In this document: positions 25,032 to 31,925 of the stretch, one piece after another | Position numbering within the stretch: position 1 is the stretch's first letter | How the letters are laid out: each line of letters begins with the position of its first letter | IMG/VR virus record: IMGVR_UViG_3300010392_001225 | Coordinates: 1-35,805 of that record | DNA from: a virus | Reading direction: 5' to 3' (one strand) | Length of the DNA: 35,805 nucleotides | Program-made: the position numbers and the translations under genes | Notes under the pieces: model-generated | The model's input: the letters and a program-made list of their open reading frames with translations, nothing else | Told to the model about the DNA's origin: nothing | The model's database searches: none

Positions 25032-25624
25032 GAGGCACGCACCCCGAGGAACTCGCGGCGCAGCTTCGCGATGCTGTCGGCCGACAGGCCCGCTTCGCGC
25101 GCAACGACCTCGGCGCGATCCGCGTTTTCTTCCAGCCGGTCGTCAAATTCGTGTTCCAGCTCCCGGCGATAATCTGCCGAAAGCTTCTGCGCGCTGGTGA
25201 CGTCTTTGATGGCTCGGGCGAGTTCCATAACATCCTTGGAGTTGAGCCCGCCGCCTTCGGCGATCCGGAATGCCGCGACCTTCAGCATCTCGGACAATGC
25301 AATCGTCATCTTGTCCGCGCTGTCGACGCCCAGCATGTCCGCCAGTTCCATCGAGATCCGGCGCGTTTCATCCAGCTGTCGGAATTGGGTCGCTTTGCGA
25401 ACCGTATAGCGGGAGAACGCACTCTTGCTGACAGATCCGATGCCCTTGTCGGCCAGCCGGGCGTTGAACTCGTCCAGCAGGTCGATCTGCAGCCTACGGC
25501 CTTCACGAAGCTCTTCATTCAGCCACAGGATATCGGCGTCGGCCTCCTCGGGCAGGAGATCGATCGTCGATAGCCGACCGCGCCCCTGTCGGCGCTGCCT
25601 CTTGTTGCGGCTGCGGCGCGACAT
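25028..25624 (-). CDS. Terminase small subunit (Mu gp27-like, DUF3486)
   Basis: The protein has 198 residues with a basic N-terminus (SRRSRNKRQRRQGRGRLST), then LLPEEADADILWLNEELREG and SKSAFSRYTVRKATQ, matching the DUF3486 family to which the Mu gp27 small terminase belongs. The N-terminal part resembles an HTH that recognises the pac end. The ATG at 25624 was chosen because it begins the conserved part and avoids overlap with the gp26-like gene. Confidence 0.85.
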   Translation of the reverse strand: MSRRSRNKRQRRQGRGRLSTIDLLPEEADADILWLNEELREGRRLQIDLLDEFNARLADKGIGSVSKSAFSRYTVRKATQFRQLDETRRISMELADMLGVDSADKMTIALSEMLKVAAFRIAEGGGLNSKDVMELARAIKDVTSAQKLSADYRRELEHEFDDRLEENADRAEVVAREAGLSADSIAKLRREFLGVRAS

Positions 25625-25626
25625 CG

Positions 25627-25923
25627 TCAGCCCTCCAGACTCGGCCGGCGAACGCCTTCGAGAAAGCTGCGGCGCTCGACATGGTCGAGACCTTGGCGCG
25701 TGAGATCGGCAACCAGAACAGAGCCGACTTCGGTGATCCGCACAGCGCCCAGCTCTTCGAGCTTCCGCAGCTGTGTGCGCACCCATTCGCGCGAGCGCTT
25801 ATGACCGAAGATTTCGAGAACATGCGCCAGCATGGTCTCCGACAGCCGGTGGTCATTCTGACCGGCCAGCTCCTTCAGGATAACCAGTCGCGCATCTTCG
25901 ATGAGGTGATCCTCAAACGCCAT
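25627..25923 (-). CDS. Mu gp26-like winged-helix protein
   Basis: The protein has about 98 residues with helices and a small beta-wing (LVILKELAGQNDHRLSETML, then RTQLRKLEELGAVRI), as in winged-helix proteins. Mu-like phages have such a gene (gp26) between the DUF2730 gene and the small terminase; order and size agree. The ATG at 25923 has GGAG ten bases upstream; the GTG at 25932 has it too close. A DNA-binding role is likely but the target is unknown. Confidence 0.7.
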   Translation of the reverse strand: MAFEDHLIEDARLVILKELAGQNDHRLSETMLAHVLEIFGHKRSREWVRTQLRKLEELGAVRITEVGSVLVADLTRQGLDHVERRSFLEGVRRPSLEG

Positions 25924-25924
25924 T

Positions 25925-26245
25925 TTACCCACGCTCCTTCAACAGATACTCTTCGATCCGCCTGACTGCACGGCTGGTCCCTTGGCCGCTTTCTTCCATT
26001 CGACCGAATTGACCGGCCAGATTGGCGATGGCGAGCTTGACCTCAGACAGGTCCTCTTTGCTGGGCAGGTGCTTCAACTCGCCCTCGATTGTCTGGATGC
26101 GACGATCGTGCTCCACCAGCGCGTCTGCGTGGGCGGAAATCCGGGTTTCGTTCATCCGGCCCTGGGCGGTGAACCACGTGTACAAAATTCCCCCGATCGA
26201 CAGCAGCGTCGCCACCAAGCCGGACCATCCCTTTATTTCGTCCAC
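25925..26245 (-). CDS. DUF2730 (Mu gp25-like) membrane-anchored protein
   Basis: The protein has 106 residues. One transmembrane segment at about residues 4-24 (WSGLVATLLSIGGILYTWF) is followed by a long coiled-coil (EHDRRIQTIEGELKHLPSKEDLSEVK). This is the layout of Mu gp25/DUF2730 proteins, whose function is unknown. The GTG at 26245 has a strong GGAGG seven bases upstream, so it is preferred over an ATG at 26272. It overlaps the zinc-finger gene by 13 bases. Confidence 0.75.
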   Translation of the reverse strand: MDEIKGWSGLVATLLSIGGILYTWFTAQGRMNETRISAHADALVEHDRRIQTIEGELKHLPSKEDLSEVKLAIANLAGQFGRMEESGQGTSRAVRRIEEYLLKERG

Positions 26246-26454
26246 TGGTGGACCTCCTTCGCACGTGCGCAATCAATGCAATTTCTCGCCGCCGGGTAGG
26301 CCGCGCGGCGAGCCGGCGAGATCTCGTCACCGCAGGTTTGGCAGTGCGTGCTTCCCGGCAGTCCCAGTCGGGCACCCACCTTCGCGATGGCTTGGGCGCA
26401 TTCTTCGGCGACGCGCTCTTCGGCGCGCTCGATCTCCGCATCGTTCGGTGTCAT
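26233..26454 (-). CDS. DksA/TraR-type zinc-finger protein
   Basis: The protein has 73 residues: a helical N-terminus and a four-Cys zinc site in CQTCGDEIS and NCIDCARAKE, spaced as in the C4 finger of the DksA/TraR group. Small phage TraR-like proteins bind RNA polymerase through the secondary channel and can mimic ppGpp effects. Similar genes stand at this place in many Mu-like phages, between lysis and terminase genes. The start overlaps the holin candidate's stop (ATGA). Confidence 0.75.
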   Translation of the reverse strand: MTPNDAEIERAEERVAEECAQAIAKVGARLGLPGSTHCQTCGDEISPARRAAYPAARNCIDCARAKEVHQWTK

Positions 26455-27041
26455 CGGTAACGGCCCTCACGAGCGACCCGAACCGCCTCCACGGCGGCTT
26501 CACCGAGCGTCTTGAGCGTGTGCCCGCCCATGTAGAGTCCCAGGAACCAAGAGGTGAGCGAGAGCATTGCAGACAGGTCCATCGCCTCTGCGAGTTCCGT
26601 TCCGGCAAATGCATCAACAGGCGGCACCACCATCAGACGCAGGAACCAGACGGCGCCAAGGAAATACATCCACGCCGGGCGCCATGCGGATCGCCAGCCA
26701 CTTTGAGAAATTTCGGCACGGTTCAACTCCGCTCTCGTCACAGCCGCCTGCGCGTCGGCCCCGTCGAGAACAGGCATCTCGCGCCGAGCTGATCCGACCC
26801 ACGGTTCTACTTCTTCAGGGAGTGAGGAAAGGCCGCTGGCGGAATCTCCAGCGCGCTCGTCGATCCGTCCCGCGGCGAGACGTGCAGTCTCTTCGCTTCC
26901 CGCGTCTAACCTAGGGTTCGGGGCATGACAAACACTGTCATCCCCCCAAGGGTCATCCTCGGGAAAGGAAGCCCGCCGGTGGGCGTCGGCTGACGACGGG
27001 GCAACTCCGCCAGGACGGCGAACAAACTCGTTGGACGGCAT
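26451..27041 (-). CDS. Holin candidate with long hydrophilic N-terminus
   Basis: The protein has 196 residues. The first 120 are hydrophilic and low in structure (PEDDPWGDDSVCHAPNP). The C-terminal third has hydrophobic helices: PAWMYFLGAVWFLRLMVVPP and LSAMLSLTSWFLGLYMGGHTLKTLG, similar to the 3TM-type holin/phage membrane family. It follows the endolysin with a one-base TGATG overlap (ATG at 27041), the usual place for a lysis partner. The long N-terminus is unusual for a holin and might control pore timing. The holin role is inferred. Confidence 0.62.
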   Translation of the reverse strand: MPSNEFVRRPGGVAPSSADAHRRASFPEDDPWGDDSVCHAPNPRLDAGSEETARLAAGRIDERAGDSASGLSSLPEEVEPWVGSARREMPVLDGADAQAAVTRAELNRAEISQSGWRSAWRPAWMYFLGAVWFLRLMVVPPVDAFAGTELAEAMDLSAMLSLTSWFLGLYMGGHTLKTLGEAAVEAVRVAREGRYR

Positions 27042-27550
27042 CAGCGCGCGCCCAAACATTGAGCGAGCGCGCGCCGCACTTCTGCGAGGGTGACGTGCGC
27101 ACGCTGCCCCCCATAGTACCCGACACCGGCTGTGGTCGGCAGGCTCGCCCACTCCCGTGCCAGCGCGTTGATGAAGTCATCCTCGCTCTTCCGGCCGCTG
27201 ATGAATTGAGTGAAGCCCCGACCGATGAGCAGTTGCGCCGCCAGCCGGTCCTGCATCGCCGCATCGAATAGATCGCGACCATCCAGACCGAGGCGGCGTC
27301 GAAGCGACCGCAGCGTCGTGCGAACGATCTGGTAGCGACCGAGCGCAGAGGAGTTCCACCTGTTGTTGGGGTGGCGCAGCATGGCGCCCTGCAGGGCGTC
27401 GATCTGGTCGAGGGTCATGCTGCACAGATCGCGATCGCCGCCGGTATAGGCGCCATATCCCAGCGTCTCGTTGTAGCCGCGACGCCGGTCGGTCCCCTCG
27501 GACTTGCCGATCAGGTTGAGCAATGGATCAAACGAAGTACTGCCTGACAT
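27041..27550 (-). CDS. Lambda R-like endolysin (lytic transglycosylase)
   Basis: The protein has 169 residues from the ATG at 27550. IGKSEGTD (Glu18 catalytic), GRYQI, and WASLPTTAGVGY match lambda R / COG4678, which cuts peptidoglycan between MurNAc and GlcNAc. There is no signal peptide, so the enzyme needs the holin. A frame to 27655 would add 35 Cys-rich residues but crosses a clear inverted repeat likely to be regulatory; the shorter form is preferred. It is the first gene after the Mor-like activator, as in Mu. Confidence 0.87.
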   Translation of the reverse strand: MSGSTSFDPLLNLIGKSEGTDRRRGYNETLGYGAYTGGDRDLCSMTLDQIDALQGAMLRHPNNRWNSSALGRYQIVRTTLRSLRRRLGLDGRDLFDAAMQDRLAAQLLIGRGFTQFISGRKSEDDFINALAREWASLPTTAGVGYYGGQRAHVTLAEVRRALAQCLGAR

Positions 27551-27582
27551 GGAAAACGCCTGCCGCTGCCATTTTGCCGAAG

Positions 27583-27612
27583 CCCTCGCTGCAGAAACGA
27601 TCTGCAGGAGGG
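27583..27612 (-). promoter_or_regulatory. Inverted repeat in the endolysin leader
   Basis: CCCTC(G)CTGCAGA at 27583-27595 pairs with TCTGCAGGAGGG at 27601-27612 around a 5-nt loop with one bulged base. It lies in the 131-bp gap between the Mor-like gene and the endolysin. Mu-type activators bind dyads upstream of late promoters, so this is a candidate activator site or late leader hairpin. No clear -10/-35 pair could be assigned. Confidence 0.4.
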
Positions 27613-27681
27613 CGCTTAGATGGCAAATCTGACAGTTGCAGGCGTTGGAGTTCATACGCGCGGTTGCGCGGTCAAAGCGGC

Positions 27682-28038
27682 CTAGAAGAGTTGAGGTTGC
27701 GTGTGGTTGTCCCGTGGCCCAAGCCAGCGCCTAACGGTCGCGACATCAGCTCGCACCGTTCGGGCAATCTCGGCGTAGCTGGCACCGCGCGCGTTCATGA
27801 CACGTGCGATCCATTGCCGAGCCAGAGGCACCTTGTAGTATCCCGGCCCCATCGCTGCAGCAAGCTTCTCGACACGATCCGCACCTATCGTGCGCGCGGC
27901 GAGGCTGCGAGGACTGGATTTGTTGGGCAGGTAGATGTCCGAACCACCCATCGCCAAGAAGAAGCGCTCGGCCTCTTCCTGTCCCAGTGCGGTCACGTAC
28001 GGCTCCAGATTGGCCGGTATTTTATCGGCGTCTCTCAT
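27682..28038 (-). CDS. Mor/C-family transcription activator
   Basis: The protein has 118 residues: LGGSDIYLPNKSSPRS-like central strand (GGSDIYLPN), dimerising helices and a C-terminal HTH (SYAEIARTVRADVATVRRWL). This is the plan of the Mu Mor/C family, which turns on middle and late promoters with sigma-70 RNA polymerase. It comes after GemA and before the lysis genes, as mor and C do in Mu. Only one such gene is present here, so it may serve both middle and late roles. Confidence 0.75.
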   Translation of the reverse strand: MRDADKIPANLEPYVTALGQEEAERFFLAMGGSDIYLPNKSSPRSLAARTIGADRVEKLAAAMGPGYYKVPLARQWIARVMNARGASYAEIARTVRADVATVRRWLGPRDNHTQPQLF

Positions 28039-28043
28039 GCGCT

Positions 28044-28256
28044 CTACTCACTGTTCGGCCGACCGGCATCGGGCGGCTGCGCTTCGAGGCGAAGTGCCTC
28101 TGCGGTGAGAGCCCTTAGACGGGCGGTCAACTCAACCCGCCTGTGGCTCATTCTTGGAAGCCGCGATATGCGCCCGATCAATTCAGCGCGCTCGTCGGCA
28201 ATGGTGGCCAGCTGCACGTCCCGGCGCCAGGTCAGGAGGGGCGCGGAGCTGGCCAA
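28044..28256 (-). CDS. Small hypothetical early protein
   Basis: The protein has 70 residues, predicted all-helical and Arg/Leu-rich (RAELIGRISRLPRMSHRRVE). It starts with TTG, having GAGG seven bases upstream inside the end of gemA, and stops five bases before the Mor-like gene. No family is recognised. The tight fit in the operon supports it. Confidence 0.5.
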   Translation of the reverse strand: MASSAPLLTWRRDVQLATIADERAELIGRISRLPRMSHRRVELTARLRALTAEALRLEAQPPDAGRPNSE

Positions 28257-28258
28257 GT

Positions 28259-28927
28259 TCAGGCCTCGCTCTTGAGGTCGCGAAGGTGACGGCCCAGCTC
28301 GTTCATGACGTCATGCCACTCGGTGTCGACCAACGTCGCGGGCGTGCCGTACCTCCGGCTCTGCATCCAGAGGGTCAGTGTCTGGACACCCTTGAGGTCC
28401 ACGTTGGTCGAATGGATGGCGGGGCTAAGCCGCGCCATCCCCCGTTTCAGGATCTCGAACTGGGCGAGCGCAATCCGATAACTGGGCCTGCGAGCCCAAT
28501 CCGGAGCCAGCCGGCCAGGGTCCCACTGAACGCCTGCCTCACGAGCCATCCAAGCCTTGAGAGCCTCGATCGCCTTGGCGGCGTCCTCGGGTTCCGACAC
28601 AAATCGGATATGGTCGATGCCCGTTTGTCGCTTCACGAAGGCGACGAGAGCCGCATCGGTCCGATCCTTGACCAGGCCAAGGTTCCAGCCTGCAATCCAG
28701 AGCGCCTGCAGCTTCTTGGCGTAAGGCCCTTCGAGAGGCTTTCGACAACCGGTAGAAGCCTGTCCGAAGCCCATTTCACGGAACCGGGCGACCACCTTGC
28801 GGCGCTCCCCCTCGGACATGTCTTTGCCAGACGCCTTTCCGGTAACTTGGGTAAGGACTGCCCGATAGGTGTCGTCGTCGAGGCCGAGCTGCCTCTTGGC
28901 GACATGCATAGCAGCGAGGGCGCTCAT
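28259..28927 (-). CDS. gemA: GemA regulatory protein (Mu gp16 family)
   Basis: The protein has 222 residues. The N-terminal MHVAKRQLGLDDDTYRAVL, LTQVTGKASGKDMSEGER and ARFREMGF are the family signature of Mu GemA (DUF1018). The C-terminal half has a Zn-free helical region with a YAKKLQALWIAGWNLG pattern. In Mu the protein affects host gene expression and DNA topology, though its exact mechanism is not settled. It overlaps the upstream coiled-coil gene (ATGA) and lies just before the Mor-like gene, as in Mu. Confidence 0.92.
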   Translation of the reverse strand: MSALAAMHVAKRQLGLDDDTYRAVLTQVTGKASGKDMSEGERRKVVARFREMGFGQASTGCRKPLEGPYAKKLQALWIAGWNLGLVKDRTDAALVAFVKRQTGIDHIRFVSEPEDAAKAIEALKAWMAREAGVQWDPGRLAPDWARRPSYRIALAQFEILKRGMARLSPAIHSTNVDLKGVQTLTLWMQSRRYGTPATLVDTEWHDVMNELGRHLRDLKSEA

Positions 28928-29139
28928 GACAGTGCCTCGTCAGTCGCGGCCCTCGCCGCGTCCCGTGCAGATCGCCATGCTTCAAAAGCCCGGTTTTCGC
29001 GTTCCTCCGCAGCGCGATAAGCCTTCTCCAGATCACGAGATTTCGCCGCCGCTTCCAGATGCTTGGTTTCCGCGCGGCTGCGGGCGAGCTGGGCCTTCTC
29101 CCATTCTTGCCAGAGGCGGTCTTGCTCCTGCAGCTTCAT
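28924..29139 (-). CDS. Small coiled-coil protein
   Basis: The protein has 71 residues, almost entirely helical and charged (RSRAETKHLEAAAKSRDLEK), predicted coiled coil. It has ATGA overlaps on both sides. I do not recognise the family. It could be a small regulator or structural partner in the early operon. Confidence 0.55.
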   Translation of the reverse strand: MKLQEQDRLWQEWEKAQLARSRAETKHLEAAAKSRDLEKAYRAAEERENRAFEAWRSARDAARAATDEALS

Positions 29140-29348
29140 GTCTCACCGCCTTCCTTTGTGCCAATGGTAGCCTCCGGCCCTTGCTCTCCCACGATGCCGT
29201 GAGGTGGCACCACAAGCCCGTCCTCCAGCGCCCGGCCGGGATGCGCGAACTCCATGTGCATCTTCAGCCCCTTCAGCCCGCGCAGCTGGCGACCGCAAAC
29301 CGGACAGGTCGTATGTGATCCGGAACGGCTCCGGTTTCGCTTTTTCAT
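29136..29348 (-). CDS. Small C2H2-like zinc-finger protein
   Basis: The protein has 70 residues. CPVCGRQL and LKMHMEFAH give a Cys2-His2 pattern near residues 15-37, with a basic N-terminus (KKRNRSRSGS) and a C-terminus rich in Gly and Pro. A DNA- or RNA-binding role is likely. The ATG at 29348 has an ATGA overlap with the previous stop. It is one of several small zinc proteins in this region. Confidence 0.6.
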   Translation of the reverse strand: MKKRNRSRSGSHTTCPVCGRQLRGLKGLKMHMEFAHPGRALEDGLVVPPHGIVGEQGPEATIGTKEGGET

Positions 29349-29659
29349 GAGACTCCTCCAGATGGGCGCGTGCCTGTGACGCTCGCGCTCGCGAGCCAGG
29401 CACCGTCCCGAGCACGGCGGCGACAGCAGTTGCACATGCGGTTGTGCGGCCCCTCGCTGAGAAACGTGTCGTCACAGGTGAGACACTCCCGAACCGTCCG
29501 GCTGTTCCTCCGGGCGATCTTGTCGAGCGCGCGTTCCGCCAACAGGCGCTCTCCGTGTCCCTCCGAGACGCGCACTCCGGCGCCGTCGAACACGTCATAG
29601 GTGCCGTCGCGTTGGCGGCGGACGGTCAGGCGTGCCTGTTCGGTTTCATAGCTGGTCAT
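29345..29659 (-). CDS. Small zinc-ribbon-like protein
   Basis: The protein has 104 residues: an N-terminal beta segment (ARLTVRRQRDGTYDVFDGAG) and four Cys in CLTCDDTF and CNCCRRRARD, a probable zinc ribbon at about residues 60-85. The ATG at 29659 forms an ATGA with the DUF3164 stop. I see no named family. It could bind nucleic acid or a host protein. Confidence 0.58.
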   Translation of the reverse strand: MTSYETEQARLTVRRQRDGTYDVFDGAGVRVSEGHGERLLAERALDKIARRNSRTVRECLTCDDTFLSEGPHNRMCNCCRRRARDGAWLASASVTGTRPSGGVS

Positions 29660-30315
29660 GACGCACCGCCCTTCGCTTTGGCCATATCGATCGTTACGGC
29701 CTCCCATTGGGCATCCGGCGCCGGGCGCTGATAGAAGCGGAGATATGTCTTCGAGCCGGTCACGCGCATGGCTTCCCGGATGGCCTCCATCGCCTTCGCC
29801 CACCGGGCGTCATCGATGTCGAGCCTGAGCAGCATGAATATCTCGCTGCGGTTCACCTGGCCGGGCTTGTCGGTATTGAACGCACGCGTCACGATCGCCC
29901 GAAGCTCGGGTCGGCTGTCTGCCGCCCATTCATTCAGGCACTCGTCAACCAAGGTCTTGGCGATCTGCAGCTGCGGGCCAAAGTCGATATGTTCGGCGAC
30001 CGAGACAGAGACCTTCATCAGGCCGTCGAAGCTCTGATAGGTCCGGTTTCCCTTTTTGCCGCCGCGCGTCGTTCCGTAGTCCTGCTGCAACAAAGCGTCG
30101 AACTCACCGAGATCCGTGAAGGCGTGCCCTCGAAACCGGTCGATCTGCGCGGACAGATCGCGGGCGTACCCCATCACTTTGCGGACGACTTCGTCTTCCA
30201 GCTTGTGGGCTGGCTTGATCGCCTCGACGGGAACGAGGCTCCCTTTGCCATCGGTCATGTATCGGTTGCCGTTGACGATCACTTCGCCATCGGCGCAGTC
30301 GGTCAGGTTAGACAT
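29656..30315 (-). CDS. DUF3164 family protein
   Basis: The protein has 219 residues. GNRYMTDGKGSLVPVEAI, then DLSAQIDRFRGHAFTDLGEF and DFGPQLQIAKTLVDECLNEW match the DUF3164 family, frequent in Mu-like phages just after the transposition genes. The function is not known; the helical RSEIFMLLRLDIDDARW end is conserved too. The ATG at 30315 lies within the end of the previous gene. An upstream frame to 30519 is an unlikely extension. Confidence 0.9.
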   Translation of the reverse strand: MSNLTDCADGEVIVNGNRYMTDGKGSLVPVEAIKPAHKLEDEVVRKVMGYARDLSAQIDRFRGHAFTDLGEFDALLQQDYGTTRGGKKGNRTYQSFDGLMKVSVSVAEHIDFGPQLQIAKTLVDECLNEWAADSRPELRAIVTRAFNTDKPGQVNRSEIFMLLRLDIDDARWAKAMEAIREAMRVTGSKTYLRFYQRPAPDAQWEAVTIDMAKAKGGAS

Positions 30316-30565
30316 GTCTTGTCTCCGAATGAGAGGGAAGGGAAAAGCGGAAGCCCGGCTTGCGGTCGCGCAACGCGGCCAGCTGGAACGCCAAGGCCCT
30401 CGCCGCCGGCAAAGCCTCGCGCGTGGTCGCGACGATGCGCGTGCGACGATCGACGAGGGTCGAGCCAGACGGCACGATGCAAACGACACCGTCTGGGATG
30501 GCTGCGTTCGTCCGAACATCGAGGCCGAACACTGCGCCCTCTTTCTCTGCAGCGTGCGCGCTCAT
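30308..30565 (-). CDS. Hypothetical early protein
   Basis: The protein has 85 residues with a mixed beta/helix pattern (VFGLDVRTNAAIPDGVVCIV, then EALPAARALAFQLAAL). It has an ATGA overlap with the gene before it and ends inside the DUF3164 gene. No family is recognised. A longer frame at 30303-30590 also exists in another phase, but this one fits the operon spacing. Confidence 0.5.
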   Translation of the reverse strand: MSAHAAEKEGAVFGLDVRTNAAIPDGVVCIVPSGSTLVDRRTRIVATTREALPAARALAFQLAALRDRKPGFRFSLPSHSETRHV

Positions 30566-30867
30566 CGCTGCACCCGTTGAAATGCTTCATTGAGCACTAC
30601 GGACGCCTCGATTGCGCTGTGGATCGAGGCACGCTCGTTGTGTGTGTTCACAGCCTCAGAGAGGCGACGTCCTGCGCGGATCGCCGCTTCTATTGCCGAG
30701 ACGAGAGACGGCTCTCCGGCATAGCCGGTCAGCAACGTTTGGTTTTCCGACTGTTCCAAGCCGGATTTGCGAACCAAAGCGTCCCAGAGCCCTCTCGCCT
30801 CATCCAAGGAAAGGGTGGGCACTTCATCCAGAAGTGGCCCTCGCGGCGTGGAGTGGAGCCGGTCCAT
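30562..30867 (-). CDS. Hypothetical early protein
   Basis: The protein has 101 residues, mostly helical, with LSLDEARGLWDALVRKSGLE and a C-terminal NERASIHSAIEASVVLNEAF. It starts in a TGATG overlap with the MuB stop, so it is probably coupled to it. No family is recognised. In Mu this region holds small genes such as kil and gam, but no Gam-like sequence is visible here. Confidence 0.5.
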   Translation of the reverse strand: MDRLHSTPRGPLLDEVPTLSLDEARGLWDALVRKSGLEQSENQTLLTGYAGEPSLVSAIEAAIRAGRRLSEAVNTHNERASIHSAIEASVVLNEAFQRVQR

Positions 30868-31844
30868 CAGACCGCCTCCACATCACGGTTCGCCCAAGCC
30901 GCTTTGAGATCTGCCAAGGTCGGCGCGCGACCATGGCCCTCGGCGGTGAGGCGCGCGAGCTTGACCGTCATGTCAATTTGCCCGAGGGCGCCGGGCTTCA
31001 GGCCGACACCACGCAGGAACTCTCGCTGCTTCGGGTCCGTGATCGCCCAAGCATCCAAGAAATTGTCGATGTCGGTGACGGTGGGCTTGTCTCGGCGCAA
31101 CCGGCGGAAAACTCGCCGCTTGAGCTGGCCGTATTTGTCGCCCTGTCCCCAGCCCGCAAACCGGCTGTAGGTCTCCCGGTTGCCGACCAGCGCGACACCG
31201 CATCGATAGAAGTCGACAAAATGGCGAAGCTGATCAATCGCCTCGTCGGTGAGGTTCTGGGCTTCGTCTACGATCAGAAGCGAGCCCGCACCAACACGCT
31301 CAATGCGCTTGCCGATGGCCTGGACGAGTTTGCCCGCAGACTTCTCTTCGACGTTCAGTGTCGCCGCGATGGCCGTCAGCATATTGTGGATGGTCCGCGA
31401 GTGCGGGCTCATCGTTACGAGAAAGCTGTTCGCCCGCGTGGAGACATAGTGATTGCACGCAAGCGTCTTGCCGTTGCCGGCATCCGCGGTGATCATCACC
31501 ATTGCCGGCATGACCTGGGCAATCTGAAGCGTCGAGACAACGCTTCGTGAGAACTCTAGGTCGAGGAATTCCGGGCTCGCAGGGACGCTGGCGGTCAGCT
31601 CCTCAACGGCGTCGGCTTGGTCGAGCCAGTTGCGGATCTTCGAGCTGACCGCATCATAATTGCCTGCGTACTTTCCGCTCATCCACTGGCTGAGCGTTCC
31701 TTGTGCTACGCCCGATCGGCGCGAAATTTCTGCCTTCGACCAACCACGGGCTTCGGCGATTTGCTCAACGCGTTTGACAAGGGCGACCCAGCCTTCCGCG
31801 TCAGCTCCGGTCGGGGCCGTGGTTGAAGTTGCGATATCTACCAT
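30867..31844 (-). CDS. MuB-like transposition ATPase
   Basis: The protein has 325 residues. An N-terminal HTH (SKAEISRRSGVAQGTLSQWM, about 36-55) is followed by an AAA+ ATPase core with Walker A GNGKT (123-127) and Walker B LLIVDE (189-194). MuB picks target DNA and activates MuA, and protects the phage from self-insertion. It is encoded directly downstream of the transposase, as in Mu. Length is close to Mu B (312 residues). An 81-bp gap with a strong hairpin separates it from the transposase gene. Confidence 0.93.
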   Translation of the reverse strand: MVDIATSTTAPTGADAEGWVALVKRVEQIAEARGWSKAEISRRSGVAQGTLSQWMSGKYAGNYDAVSSKIRNWLDQADAVEELTASVPASPEFLDLEFSRSVVSTLQIAQVMPAMVMITADAGNGKTLACNHYVSTRANSFLVTMSPHSRTIHNMLTAIAATLNVEEKSAGKLVQAIGKRIERVGAGSLLIVDEAQNLTDEAIDQLRHFVDFYRCGVALVGNRETYSRFAGWGQGDKYGQLKRRVFRRLRRDKPTVTDIDNFLDAWAITDPKQREFLRGVGLKPGALGQIDMTVKLARLTAEGHGRAPTLADLKAAWANRDVEAV

Positions 31845-31886
31845 GTACGTCTCTCCGTCTTGCTATGGATGGCTTTCGCCGTTCAG

Positions 31887-31918
31887 CCCTCTCGCGTCCT
31901 GGCAGGGACGCGGGAGGG
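31887..31918 (-). other. Stem-loop between transposase and ATPase genes
   Basis: CCCTCTCGCGTCCT (31887-31900) pairs with GGGACGCGGGAGGG (31905-31918) with only two non-Watson-Crick pairs and a 4-nt loop. It begins eight bases after the transposase stop. There is no U-run on the transcribed strand, so it may tune the ratio of transposase to ATPase through mRNA stability or partial termination. Confidence 0.55.
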
Positions 31919-31925
31919 AATTTCT

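Noticed and set aside
30308-31844. Search for a Gam-like nuclease inhibitor or Kil near the MuB gene
   Set aside because: None of the small early proteins shows a Gam-like pattern; they are left as unknown.
30867-31844. HTH domain on the N-terminus of the ATPase as a novel fusion
   Set aside because: An N-terminal DNA-binding domain is a normal part of MuB.
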